A stretch of 64,000 nt of DNA from Phyllobacterium sp. 628 (lineage in GTDB: Bacteria; Pseudomonadota; Alphaproteobacteria; Rhizobiales; Rhizobiaceae). Below are positions 18,082 through 28,056 of this stretch, in pieces (position 1 is the stretch's first letter; the number at the start of each line of letters is the position of its first letter). The position numbers and the translations under genes were made by a program. Under the pieces are notes generated by a model, which was given only the letters and a program-made list of their open reading frames with translations, searched no databases and was not told where the DNA came from. Location: the NCBI RefSeq assembly GCF_014189505.1, contig NZ_CP050301.1, positions 3,541,501 through 3,605,500 on the forward strand, given 5' to 3'.

Positions 18082-18978
18082 TCAATAAGACCAAGTACGG
18101 GCTTTCGAGAAAAGGAAATCTCGAAATACGTGCAATTTGGCCGCGTTCTTGATTCCCTCGGGATAACAGAAGAACGTATCGAAAGATGGCATTTCCATCT
18201 CCGGTAAAAGGCGCACCAGCGTTGAATCCTTCTCGACCATGTAGTCAGGAAGCACCCCAAGACCAACGCCTTTCTGGATAGCGCGCTTGATCGACAGCAG
18301 GTTGTTGATCTGCAGAACAGCCGGCCGCAAATTCCCGTCAGACCGCCCGATACCTTCCAGCCAGTTAAGATTGGTCAGGTATGACGGCGCGGGTTCACCA
18401 AAGCTGACAATACGGTGGGAGTCGATCTCATCGATGTTTTCAATCTTGCCATATTTGGCAATGTAGCCTGGCGAAGCGTAGACATGCATGTGCACCGTGA
18501 ACAGGCGGCGCTGGATCAGATCCGGCTGCTGCGGCTGCCGCAGACGAATGGCGCAATCCGCATGGCGCATCGTCAGATCTAGCTCTTCATTGTCGAGCAG
18601 CAACTGCAACTGCACTTCCGGATAAAGCTCAATGAATTCCTGCACGCGCTCAATCAGCCAGCCGGAGCCAAGGCCAACCGTTGTGGTCACACGAAGCTTG
18701 CCGGATGGACGGTCCTTGCTTTCGGTAAGGCGAGAACGAACATTCTCAAGCTTCATCAGCACTTCATGCGCCGTGCGATACAGCACTTCGCCCTGTTCGG
18801 TGAGGATCAGGCCGCGAGCATGGCGATGAAACAGAGGAACGCCGACATCCTGCTCCAATGCGCTCACCTGCCGGGATATGGCTGATTGCGATAGATGCAG
18901 CGTCTCAGCGGCATGGGTGAACGACCCCGCCTCTGCAGCAGCATGAAATATTCGCAACTTGTCCCAGTCAAGTGACAT
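18082..18978 (-). CDS. lsrB: LysR family regulator LsrB/VtlR
   Basis: A 298-residue LysR regulator starting MSLDWDKLRIFHAAAEAGSF, with helix-turn-helix at about 20-45 and an effector domain containing Cys142 and Cys271. Sequence and position directly after trxB match LsrB of Sinorhizobium (redox control, LPS and symbiosis) and VtlR of Brucella (virulence, activates a small RNA and small-protein genes). It is 58 bp downstream of trxB on the same strand, so co-transcription is likely. The gene name rests on this conserved linkage and overall similarity. Confidence 0.85.
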   Translation of the reverse strand: MSLDWDKLRIFHAAAEAGSFTHAAETLHLSQSAISRQVSALEQDVGVPLFHRHARGLILTEQGEVLYRTAHEVLMKLENVRSRLTESKDRPSGKLRVTTTVGLGSGWLIERVQEFIELYPEVQLQLLLDNEELDLTMRHADCAIRLRQPQQPDLIQRRLFTVHMHVYASPGYIAKYGKIENIDEIDSHRIVSFGEPAPSYLTNLNWLEGIGRSDGNLRPAVLQINNLLSIKRAIQKGVGLGVLPDYMVEKDSTLVRLLPEMEMPSFDTFFCYPEGIKNAAKLHVFRDFLFSKARTWSY

Positions 18979-19036
18979 GGCGCAGTCTCTCCCCCATTCC
19001 GGCTCCGCAAATCGAAACCGGCTTATACCAACCGCC

Positions 19037-20035
<999 letters not shown>

Positions 20036-20289
20036 TCAGCCAGAAACCTTAAGAACAGGCTTTCGCCTATCTTCATCGGTATAAGGTAGTGGGTCAGCCC
20101 CCTCTGTTGCAAGGTCTGAGCTTGATATAGCTGGGTTAGCCACAGCTTGTAGGTGGTGATTTGCCGTTTCCAGCGCATTGTACCGCCTGAGGTAACCGGT
20201 TATGAAACATCCGGTGTCCATATCGCAATGCTGAGGTCTGCCCCATTTTTCGCACCATCATCAATATTTGCGCGCGATTTGGTCTGGTT

Positions 20290-21690
20290 ATGGCAGCTGC
20301 CATGCTGATTCCTGCCGCCGTGGACCTGCATGCGGGCAGCCAGGACTGGGTTACTTTCGTTCAATCGGCACTCTTTACCGGCGTCCTTTGCGGGTTGATC
20401 GCTCTGGCAACAAACAATCCCGACATCCGGTTTACCCCCCGCCTTGGCTTTCTGCTGATTGTCGCGGTCTGGATCACAGCGGCATTGCTGGGCTCGTTGC
20501 CCTTGTATTTTTCGCGGTTGCCCATCAGTTTTGCCAAAGCATTTTTCGAATCCATGTCTGGCATCACCTCAACCGGCGCAACGGTTTTGACCGGCCTCGA
20601 TACAATGCCTCGAGGCATCCTCATGTGGCGCTCCTTGCTGTGCTGGCTCGGCGGCTTCGGCTTCGTCGGTTTGGGATTGCTGCTTTTGCCATCCCTGCGC
20701 GTCGGCGGCATTCAGCTTCTGCACATGGAATCTTCGGATAAGTCAGAAAAAATCCTGCCGCGTATTCACCAGATCGCCATGGGCATTATCATCGCCTATG
20801 TCAGCCTGACAGTGGCATGTACCGTGCTCTATTTTGTTGCTGGTATGGGCATATTCGACGCAGTCAATCACGGCATGACAACCGTCGCGACGGCTGGTTT
20901 TTCCACCCATGATTCATCGCTGGGCTTTTATGCCCATAACCGTGCCATTCTTGTCATCGCCACGATTTTTATGATTCTTGGCGCATTGCCATTCGTGCTC
21001 TACATCAAAGCCGTGATGCCGCAGCGCCTGACCTCACTCGCCGATCCGCAGGTGACGTTGTTCTTCATCATCGTCATCGGTTTGAGCTTTTTCCTGGCCG
21101 TTGGGCTGACGCTGGAAACCGGCCTTGGTTTTGGCGATGCCTTGATCGCCGCATCGTTCAATCTCGTATCAGTCATTTCCACGACCGGTTTCGCCACGGA
21201 AGATTATACGCGCTGGGGATCTGAAGCACTTGGCATCTTTTTCATTGTGACCTTCATCGGCGGCTGTGCAGGTTCCACCTCCGGCGGCATCAAGCTCAAT
21301 CGTCTGATTATTCTTTGGCAATTGGCATCGGCCAGCCTTACCCGCCTGATTTTGCCGAATGCCATCGTGAAAATGCGCTATGGCCGCTCGGAAATTACCC
21401 AGGATGTCGCACAATCAGCGCTTCTGTTCATTTTCCTTTATATGTCCTCACTGGTCGCCGGCGCCACCGTCCTTGCAATGCTTGGCAATGATCTGGGAAC
21501 ATCCATTACCGGCGCCCTCACCGCGCTCTCCAATGTCGGACCCGGCTTTGGTGACACGATCGGCCCCGTGGGTAATTTCTCTACCCTTGGCGATCCTTCC
21601 CTGATGGTTCTCAGCTATCTGATGCTGGCCGGGCGACTGGAAATCATCACCGTTGTCATCCTGTTCACCCGCAGTTTCTGGAGCCGGTAA
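20290..21690 (+). CDS. trkH: TrkH-family potassium uptake protein, N-terminus apparently frameshifted
   Basis: A 466-residue integral membrane subunit of the Trk potassium system, with the four repeated pore loops (for example MSGITSTGATVLTGLD, TTVATAGFSTHDSS, VISTTGFATED, TALSNVGPGFGDT). The reading frame continues upstream of this ATG with good coding character (FRTIINICARFGLV) but has no in-frame ATG/GTG/TTG before a stop at 20203. One extra T in the run 20246-20250 would join it to ATG 20228, giving MLRSAPFF-RTIINIC and the usual N-terminus. It may be a sequencing error or a real lesion. Confidence 0.85.
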   Translation: MAAAMLIPAAVDLHAGSQDWVTFVQSALFTGVLCGLIALATNNPDIRFTPRLGFLLIVAVWITAALLGSLPLYFSRLPISFAKAFFESMSGITSTGATVLTGLDTMPRGILMWRSLLCWLGGFGFVGLGLLLLPSLRVGGIQLLHMESSDKSEKILPRIHQIAMGIIIAYVSLTVACTVLYFVAGMGIFDAVNHGMTTVATAGFSTHDSSLGFYAHNRAILVIATIFMILGALPFVLYIKAVMPQRLTSLADPQVTLFFIIVIGLSFFLAVGLTLETGLGFGDALIAASFNLVSVISTTGFATEDYTRWGSEALGIFFIVTFIGGCAGSTSGGIKLNRLIILWQLASASLTRLILPNAIVKMRYGRSEITQDVAQSALLFIFLYMSSLVAGATVLAMLGNDLGTSITGALTALSNVGPGFGDTIGPVGNFSTLGDPSLMVLSYLMLAGRLEIITVVILFTRSFWSR

Positions 21691-21801
21691 GCCATGCTAC
21701 ACACCGAAGCTGTTTGTAACCGGATGCGGATGCATTACACAGCGACAGGAATCGCCTATGGTGTCCTGCGTAAGCCTTTTTGACAGGGATAGAATCAGAC
21801 C

Positions 21802-22272
21802 ATGCCTTTGAAGGCGGACTTGGACGAGATCGACTGGAAAATCCTGAAACAGCTTCAGGACAATGGTCGCATTACCAATGTGGAACTGGCCGAACGTGTC
21901 GGCATATCCGCGCCACCGTGCCTGCGCCGTGTGCGCAAGCTCGAAGAGAGCGGCATCATTCAGGGCTACCGCGCCATTTTGAATGGCTCGATTCTCGGTC
22001 AGGATATTGTTGCCTTCTGTATGATCCGGCTGCATCGCCAGTCCGATGCCGATCTGAAGAGCTTTGCTGAAAAGACCAAAAGCTGGACCATTGTGCGCCG
22101 TGCATGGATGGTTTCGGGCGAGTCCGATTTCCTGCTGCACTGCGTCGCCAGCGATATCAGCATTTTCCAGAATTTTGTTATCGAGGATTTGACGGCAACA
22201 CCCAATGTCGATTCCGTCCGCACGTCATTGACGATCCGCTCGGTAAAGAACGAACCTTTAATGGTGCTTTAG
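21802..22272 (+). CDS. Lrp/AsnC family transcriptional regulator
   Basis: A 156-residue regulator: winged helix-turn-helix (ITNVELAERVGISAPPCLRRVRKLEESG, about 23-50) plus RAM ligand domain. It opens MPLKADLDEIDWKILKQLQ. The same Lrp gene lies near trxB in other rhizobia. Targets are unknown. It is separated from trkH by 111 bp and its stop interlocks by 4 bp with the stop of the convergent glycosyltransferase gene. Confidence 0.9.
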   Translation: MPLKADLDEIDWKILKQLQDNGRITNVELAERVGISAPPCLRRVRKLEESGIIQGYRAILNGSILGQDIVAFCMIRLHRQSDADLKSFAEKTKSWTIVRRAWMVSGESDFLLHCVASDISIFQNFVIEDLTATPNVDSVRTSLTIRSVKNEPLMVL

Positions 22273-23000
22273 CCTCTGATTTTTGAATAGAGAAACAGCA
22301 GGACGCGATAGTAAGGGCGCAGCACTTCCCGCTTGAGCTTGTCCGACAGGGTCTTCTTGCCCTGCACAACAGTACCGCCAAGATCGAAATCAATCTCGCG
22401 AATGGTGATCGGGCGCGCGGACAACACTCGAACCGCATGCAACCAGCGCATCTGCAGCGTGGTATCGACCGGCCGGTCAAATTTCGCTGTGGCGGCAAGC
22501 AGCGCAATCGCGGCCTCACGCCCGACCAGCTGCATCTGCATGCCAAGGCCGGGCAGCTTGGGTTGAATAATCGATATGTCTTCGCTTCGGGCGATCTCTG
22601 GCCCTGCTTCGCCGCGAGACCACCGGGGGAAACGAATGTAATCTGCAGGCTGCAAGGCGCTCATCGCCAGCTTTAACTGGACGGCGAAAGCTGCATCATC
22701 GATATCAACATCGTCCTCAATGATCAGACCCGCATCAAGGCCGCCATCAACAATCGCCTGCCACGCCTTTCGATGTGACAGAAAGCAGGCAATTTCCGTG
22801 ATCCGAAGCTCAAATGGATAGGGAGGAAAATGCAGCGGCTTGCGGCTGTACACAACCGCCGCATCCGATGGGGTCAAATTCTGCGCATCAACCGCATCAA
22901 GGATTTCTGCCTTGACCGGCAAGCGCTGCATAAACGCTCTGACATGTTCGCCGCGCTTTTCAGCACGCGCCAGATGAATGATGAAAGCCGAGACGTTCAC
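22269..23000 (-). CDS. Glycosyltransferase family 25, LPS biosynthesis
   Basis: A 243-residue cytoplasmic-face enzyme of GT family 25. The start [16 protein letters not shown] and the metal/sugar-nucleotide motif LIIEDDVDID near residue 93 are diagnostic; FLSHRKAWQAI is the usual helix. It probably adds a sugar to the LPS core, as the WadA-type proteins of Brucella do. Its ATG overlaps the TGA of lpcC (ATGA), so it is translationally coupled in a greA-lpcC-GT25 operon. Confidence 0.88.
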   Translation of the reverse strand: MNVSAFIIHLARAEKRGEHVRAFMQRLPVKAEILDAVDAQNLTPSDAAVVYSRKPLHFPPYPFELRITEIACFLSHRKAWQAIVDGGLDAGLIIEDDVDIDDAAFAVQLKLAMSALQPADYIRFPRWSRGEAGPEIARSEDISIIQPKLPGLGMQMQLVGREAAIALLAATAKFDRPVDTTLQMRWLHAVRVLSARPITIREIDFDLGGTVVQGKKTLSDKLKREVLRPYYRVLLFLYSKIRG

Positions 23001-24097
23001 GACCTGGTCCTGACATCGGTTGCAAACAGGCGTTCATAGACGCTGAGAATTTTGGCCGCTTCATTTTGCAGGGGAAAGTTTGCCCGCACATGGTCGAGGC
23101 CTGCCTTCCCCGCCTCTGCGCATTTCTGCGGGTCGGCGAGATAGCGTTCAATCGCCTGTTCCAGCGCCAAACCATCACCGGCCGGCACCACCATTCCCGC
23201 AGCGCGGTTCACCATCTCCGCATAGGCGCCGGCATCGCTGGTAACGACTGCAGTCTGCGATGCCATAGCCTCAAGCGGGGTGAGCCCGAAACCTTCATTG
23301 CGCGAGGGTGCCACGTAGAGTGTCATACGGCGGTACCAAAGGCGCACGTCCGGCACTTCGCCCAGAAACACAATACGGTCCTGCAAGCCTGCCAAGGCGA
23401 TCTTTTCCCGCAACGCCTGTTCAAAGCTTTTAAACTCAACCGTCGTGCGGCCGGTCATGACAGCCGTCCATTCCGGATAGCGTGGCAGAAGACTGATCAT
23501 CGCATCGACAAAAAGATCGGTGCCTTTGGACGGTCTGATGCGACCTGAACAGCCAACGAGATATTGGCCCGGCAAACCGGAAGCGGCAAACCTGTCATTT
23601 TCATCCACCGGTGGATGAAACATGTCGGTGTCCACACCGTGCATGATCACCGTATGCGGCACCTTGAGATAGCTGCCGGACTTGGCACTGGTGGCAATCA
23701 CGGCATTCATTTGCCGGATCAGCCATTTCGTAAAGGGCTTGTGGTCACGCTGCGCCGCCGAGGTAAACAGCAGCCGCAGCTTCATGCGCAGAACATGGCG
23801 CATAAGAATACCCGCAACCATTTCGTTGTTGCGGCGGGCATGCCAGATTCGGAAGGGTTTGGTGCTGGGCTTGAGCCATAAACCGGGCAGCGAACACCAG
23901 CCGAGTTTTGGCAAGCTATCCGGCAGACCCGGTCCCATGGCAACGATGTTCAGGCCATTGGCTCTTTGCAGCGGAATGAGCTGCACGATAGTTGAGGTGA
24001 CCCCGGAAAGCTTGCGCTTGAAATTCGGAGCGATCACCTCAACGTTGCTTACCGGGTCTGGCACGATATCAGGCGAACTTGAATCCGACGATTTCAT
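22997..24097 (-). CDS. lpcC: Lipopolysaccharide core mannosyltransferase, GT family 4
   Basis: A 366-residue GT-B glycosyltransferase like rhizobial LpcC and Brucella WadC, which transfers mannose from GDP-mannose to the first Kdo of the LPS inner core. The N-terminal [18 protein letters not shown] is characteristic, and the donor-binding EX7E motif is [16 protein letters not shown]-like ([16 protein letters not shown], about 271-286). The start at 24097 (or 24109) lies inside the end of greA, overlapping it by 29-41 bp. greA next to lpcC is a conserved rhizobial arrangement. Confidence 0.9.
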   Translation of the reverse strand: MKSSDSSSPDIVPDPVSNVEVIAPNFKRKLSGVTSTIVQLIPLQRANGLNIVAMGPGLPDSLPKLGWCSLPGLWLKPSTKPFRIWHARRNNEMVAGILMRHVLRMKLRLLFTSAAQRDHKPFTKWLIRQMNAVIATSAKSGSYLKVPHTVIMHGVDTDMFHPPVDENDRFAASGLPGQYLVGCSGRIRPSKGTDLFVDAMISLLPRYPEWTAVMTGRTTVEFKSFEQALREKIALAGLQDRIVFLGEVPDVRLWYRRMTLYVAPSRNEGFGLTPLEAMASQTAVVTSDAGAYAEMVNRAAGMVVPAGDGLALEQAIERYLADPQKCAEAGKAGLDHVRANFPLQNEAAKILSVYERLFATDVRTRS

Positions 24098-24542
24098 ACG
24101 AACGGGCACCGCCCGGTGCGTTGACCTCGATCGTGTCGCCTTCGCTTTTGCCGATCAAGGCACGGGCAATAGGCGAAGAAATGGAAATCCGGCCAGCCTT
24201 GGGATCGGCTTCCTGATCGCCAACGATCTGATAGATTTTCTTGTCTTCCGTATCTTCATCGATCAGCTGAACCGTAGCGCCAAACTTGATCTTGTCGCCT
24301 GACAACTTCGAAATATCGATGATTTCGGCATGTCCAATATAGCCTTCGAGCTCACCAACGCGGCCTTCATTGTGGCTCTGCGCTTCCTTGGCGGCATGAT
24401 ATTCGGCATTTTCCGAAAGGTCGCCATGGGCGCGCGCTTCCGAAATTGCCAGAATGATACGCGGCCGCTCTTCTTGCTGGCGCCAGCGCAGCTCTTCCTT
24501 GAGCTTGTCAAATCCGCCTTGAGTCATCGGGACCTTTTCCAT
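24069..24542 (-). CDS. greA: Transcription elongation factor GreA
   Basis: A 157-residue factor that rescues backtracked RNA polymerase by stimulating transcript cleavage. The N-terminal coiled coil (1-75) carries the acidic tip in [20 protein letters not shown], and the C-terminal FKBP-like domain ends [13 protein letters not shown]. The start at 24542 ([10 protein letters not shown]) is fixed by GAAAGGAGAG upstream. It heads the operon with lpcC and the GT25 gene. A terminator-like hairpin sits in its own leader. Confidence 0.96.
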   Translation of the reverse strand: MEKVPMTQGGFDKLKEELRWRQQEERPRIILAISEARAHGDLSENAEYHAAKEAQSHNEGRVGELEGYIGHAEIIDISKLSGDKIKFGATVQLIDEDTEDKKIYQIVGDQEADPKAGRISISSPIARALIGKSEGDTIEVNAPGGARSYEIVGFKFA

Positions 24543-24595
24543 GCCCTCTCCTTTCGCAGTCAGTGTCAAATGCGCCCCGCAAAGGCCGCGCGACA

Positions 24596-24638
24596 CAAAA
24601 AGAAAACGGTCCCCGAAGCTCAAGACTTCGGAACCGTT
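24596..24638 (-). terminator. Terminator-like hairpin in the greA leader
   Basis: On the minus strand: AACGGT-T-CCGAAG, loop TCTTGAG, CTTCGG-GG-ACCGTT, then TTCTTTTTG. It lies about 55 nt before the greA ATG. A TATATT -10-like box at 24655-24660 would start transcription just upstream, so a short terminated RNA would result. The arrangement recalls the greA leader of E. coli, where early termination yields GraL RNAs. Confidence 0.6.
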
Positions 24639-24839
24639 CAGTCATTCGTCGTTTAATATAGCATTGTTTCCGGCGATTTCACGAAGAAAGTGGAAAATGT
24701 CGCAGACCCTTCGTTTGTGAACTCTAGAAAAAGGCAAACACGACCATCACGCGACTGTGATGCAGCGTGAGACGACCGCGACGGTGGAATAACCCACTAT
24801 GCAACGAGCCGGAACGCGAATTTAAACAGGGAGCGAGTG

Positions 24840-25973
24840 ATGCGACATCAATTTGGTTTACTATCGGCCAGTCTGTTTGGCCTGATTGCGATGGGCTCCT
24901 GGTCATTCGCCGCTGAATTTAAAACGGACAAGGTGACGATTACAGCGCAAACCATCGCCGATAACCTGGAGCATCCCTGGGCGCTGGCCTTTCTGCCTAA
25001 CGGAGCCTTGCTTGTGACCGAACGCACTGGAACGTTGCGCATCATCAAGGATGGCAAGACATCCGACCCGGTTGCCAATGTTCCAGAAGTCGCCGTTGTC
25101 GGCCAAGGCGGCCTGCTCGATATCGCACTTGCTCCCGACTTCACCACGAGCAGCACAATTTACTTCACGTTTTCGCAGCCCGGCAGCGGCGGCGCAGGAA
25201 CGGCACTGGCAAGCGCCAAGCTGAAACGCAGTGATAACGGCAATACACTTGAAGACACCAAAATACTCGTGTCGATGAACAAAAAGACCACCAAAGGCCA
25301 GCATTTCGGCTCAAGGATTGTCGTTGCACCGGATGGCAAACTCTTCGTCACCATGGGAGAGCGCGGCGAACAGGACCGCGCGCAGGACTTCCAGGATCAT
25401 GCGGGTTCCGTCCTACACATCAACGCTGACGGCAGCATCCCCAGCGAAAACCCCTTTGCCGACGGCTCAAAAGCGCTTCCGGAAATCTGGTCAAAGGGCC
25501 ACCGTAATCCGCAAGGCGCTGCATGGGACCCGGTCACCAAGTCGCTGATTACAGTCGAACATGGAGCAATGGGCGGCGATGAGATCAACCGGCCGGAGGC
25601 CGGGAAGAATTACGGCTGGCCAATCATTTCCTTTGGCAGGCACTATACCGGGGCGAAGATCGGTAAAGGCAACAAAGCGGCGGGTTTCGAGCAGCCGGAA
25701 TATTACTGGGATCCATCCATCGCACCATCGGGACTGGCGGTCTATCAGGGTGCGATGTTCCCGGAATGGCAGGGAGACCTGCTCGTCGGTGCCCTAAAAT
25801 TTCAATTGCTCGTGCGTGTTGACCGCGACGAAAAAGGTACCATCAAAGGCGAAGAGCGCATGTTCGATGGTGAATTTGGCCGTATTCGCGATGTTCGCGT
25901 CGCCCCGGATGGATCGATCTATCTCCTGACCGATGAGAGCGATGGCAAGATCATCCGGCTAACCCGTGCATGA
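24840..25973 (+). CDS. PQQ-dependent aldose sugar dehydrogenase (YliI/soluble GDH family)
   Basis: A 377-residue periplasmic six-bladed beta-propeller enzyme that oxidises aldoses at C1 with pyrroloquinoline quinone. A signal peptide ends near SWSFAAEF (about 24-26). Motifs include HPWALAFLPNG, catalytic-type VVGQGGLLDIALAP, GERGEQDRAQD and KGHRNPQGAAWDP. The start ATG 24840 is preferred over the adjacent GTG because AGGGAG is well spaced. PQQ-synthesis genes are not in the window, so activity depends on genes elsewhere or external cofactor. Confidence 0.9.
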   Translation: MRHQFGLLSASLFGLIAMGSWSFAAEFKTDKVTITAQTIADNLEHPWALAFLPNGALLVTERTGTLRIIKDGKTSDPVANVPEVAVVGQGGLLDIALAPDFTTSSTIYFTFSQPGSGGAGTALASAKLKRSDNGNTLEDTKILVSMNKKTTKGQHFGSRIVVAPDGKLFVTMGERGEQDRAQDFQDHAGSVLHINADGSIPSENPFADGSKALPEIWSKGHRNPQGAAWDPVTKSLITVEHGAMGGDEINRPEAGKNYGWPIISFGRHYTGAKIGKGNKAAGFEQPEYYWDPSIAPSGLAVYQGAMFPEWQGDLLVGALKFQLLVRVDRDEKGTIKGEERMFDGEFGRIRDVRVAPDGSIYLLTDESDGKIIRLTRA

Positions 25974-26068
25974 AAAACCCCTTTGAACACTCTTGCGGCC
26001 GCACATTGCTATCGGTAGAGCAATGTGCGGCCCGTTGATGACCGCAGATCACTCTACGGAATTTTCCT

Positions 26069-26959
26069 ATGACACGCGGTCGTGCCAATCTCCTGTTGCT
26101 GTTTGCCGGTGCCATCTGGGGCCTTGGCTTTGTTGCGCAGGCAAGTGCAGTGGGGAATGTCGGGGCATTTCTATTCATAGGACTGCGGTTTTTGCTCGCC
26201 AGCGTCACAGTGGCACCACTTGCTTGGCGGGAAGCACGGCAAGCCAGACACAAGCTTTCCTTTCAGGACTACAGTGGCTTCATCTTTATCGGGCTGTTCC
26301 TGTCCATCGGATCAGTTCTGCAGCAAATCGGCCTTGCCACAACGACGGTCACAAATTCCGGCTTTTTGACTGGCCTTTATGTGGTGATGGTGCCCATTCT
26401 TGGCGTCGTCCTGTTCCGCAATTGGCCGAGCCCCATTGTCTGGCCCTGTGCTCTTACGGCGCTGGGCGGTATTTATCTGCTGGCCGGTGGACAGCTTAAC
26501 AGTCTGACAACTGGCGACTGGCTGACGATCGCCTGCGCCGTCTTCTGGGCTTTGCAGATCATTTTCATCAACCGTCTCGCACGGGAAAATGGCCGGCCCT
26601 ATATGCTTTCGCTGGTGCAGTTTCTCACATGCGCCGTTTTCGGCTTTACGGTTGCGCTGGCCACCGAACCGTTCAACTGGTCGACGGTCATGCTTTCGTG
26701 GCCGGCGATCCTGTTCGGCGGCGTGTTCTCCTGCGGTATCGCCTTTACTCTGCAGGCTGTCGGACAGCGCTACACAAGCGCGCCGCAGGCAGCGATCATG
26801 CTGTCATCCGAAGCACTCTTTGCGGCCTTGTTCGGCGCAATCCTTCTTGGCGAGCGCATGACTGTCCACGGTATGATTGGCTGTGCCCTGATCTTTGCGG
26901 CCATGATCAGCGTTGAAGTCATCCCGGCGATGCGCGAACGCGCCGACGCCACGTCCTGA
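26069..26959 (+). CDS. EamA/DMT family transporter
   Basis: A 296-residue inner-membrane protein with ten predicted helices in two EamA repeats (about 5-140 and 150-288). The opening LLLLFAGAIWGLGFVAQ and the second-repeat end ALFAALFGAILLGERM are typical of RhaT/YdcZ-type drug/metabolite exporters. The substrate is unknown. It stands alone between the PQQ dehydrogenase and the extensin-like gene. Confidence 0.87.
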   Translation: MTRGRANLLLLFAGAIWGLGFVAQASAVGNVGAFLFIGLRFLLASVTVAPLAWREARQARHKLSFQDYSGFIFIGLFLSIGSVLQQIGLATTTVTNSGFLTGLYVVMVPILGVVLFRNWPSPIVWPCALTALGGIYLLAGGQLNSLTTGDWLTIACAVFWALQIIFINRLARENGRPYMLSLVQFLTCAVFGFTVALATEPFNWSTVMLSWPAILFGGVFSCGIAFTLQAVGQRYTSAPQAAIMLSSEALFAALFGAILLGERMTVHGMIGCALIFAAMISVEVIPAMRERADATS

Positions 26960-27069
26960 GCCTTATTCTCGACGCAGGCGTTAACCTGCCCGCTGACCTT
27001 TCCTTTACGTTTTGGCTTTAGTTTATCCAGCATCCGCGCTTGGTTTCCAGCGAAAGAGGATGTGGTGAC

Positions 27070-28020
27070 ATGAGTTTTGCGTTGTCGACCGCTGCGCCCT
27101 TGAGGCGCATATCTACCGTTGTCATCCTGTGCACTTCAACAACGCTCAGCGCCTGTGGCATGGGCGACGTCAGGCGCCCACAGACAGATGTTGGTAATGG
27201 CTCAAACGTCTCGGTAGCTGACAATACCATTGTCGTCCCTCCCATAGCCGAAAACCCTCCGGTCGATCAGTCCATGGCGGATAGTTCGCTGGCAGGTGAG
27301 GAAGAACAGATCGCCACGAACGACGCGGTTGAACCGGCAGCACCCGAGGCGAGCCAGCCCGTGGTGACAGAAGAAAGCCGCAGCCTGACAACGCAGGAAC
27401 AAAACTACGGCTATGCGGTCGGTATCAGCGACCCCATTGCACGCGGGCAAAGCAACTACGGTATGCCCGGCAGCGAAATCGCTTGCCGGACACAACTCAA
27501 GCAACTTGGCGTTGTCTTTCAGGAGCGGGCACCAATCAACGACGGCGGTGTTTGCCGCATCGACAATCCGTTGACTGTCAGCGGCTTTGCCAGCGGCAAT
27601 ATCAGGCTGAAACCAAGTGCGACGCTCAACTGCCAGATGACTTTGGCCTTTGCCCGCTGGGTCAAGGGCGATCTGTCACCGTCAACACGCCTGCGCTATC
27701 TCTCCGGGGTCAACACCATTCATCAGGCATCGAGCTATTCCTGCCGCACCATGAGCAACCGGCGCGGTGCGAACATGTCAGAACATTCCAAAGGCAATGC
27801 ACTGGATATCGCCAAGATCACCCTGAACAACGGTACCGATATCAAAGTTCAAAAGCCTGGCTTCTTTGCCTTCCGTCAGCGCGGTTTGCTCAACAATGTC
27901 CGCTCCGACGCCTGTGATTATTTCACCACGGTTCTCGGGCCCGGCTACGATATTTTCCACAAGGACCATTTTCACTTCGACCTGATGCAGCGGCGCAGCA
28001 GTCACCGCGCCTGCCGCTAG
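27070..28020 (+). CDS. Extensin-like lipoprotein, putative M15-type peptidase
   Basis: A 316-residue envelope protein. A lipobox (TTLSAC, Cys29) ends the signal, followed by a disordered Pro/Glu/Ala-rich linker (about 30-120) and an extensin-like C-terminal domain. That domain has SEHSKGNALDIA and DHFHFDL, the His/Asp/His set of LAS-type zinc peptidases (VanY/MepA fold), plus a conserved Cys pattern. A role in peptidoglycan trimming is inference. The start at 27070 has GAAAGAGG upstream; the longer frame from 27040 would bury the signal. Confidence 0.85.
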   Translation: MSFALSTAAPLRRISTVVILCTSTTLSACGMGDVRRPQTDVGNGSNVSVADNTIVVPPIAENPPVDQSMADSSLAGEEEQIATNDAVEPAAPEASQPVVTEESRSLTTQEQNYGYAVGISDPIARGQSNYGMPGSEIACRTQLKQLGVVFQERAPINDGGVCRIDNPLTVSGFASGNIRLKPSATLNCQMTLAFARWVKGDLSPSTRLRYLSGVNTIHQASSYSCRTMSNRRGANMSEHSKGNALDIAKITLNNGTDIKVQKPGFFAFRQRGLLNNVRSDACDYFTTVLGPGYDIFHKDHFHFDLMQRRSSHRACR

Positions 28021-28056
28021 GCAACATAGAGCCAGGTCTGCTTGAACAAACTCGCT

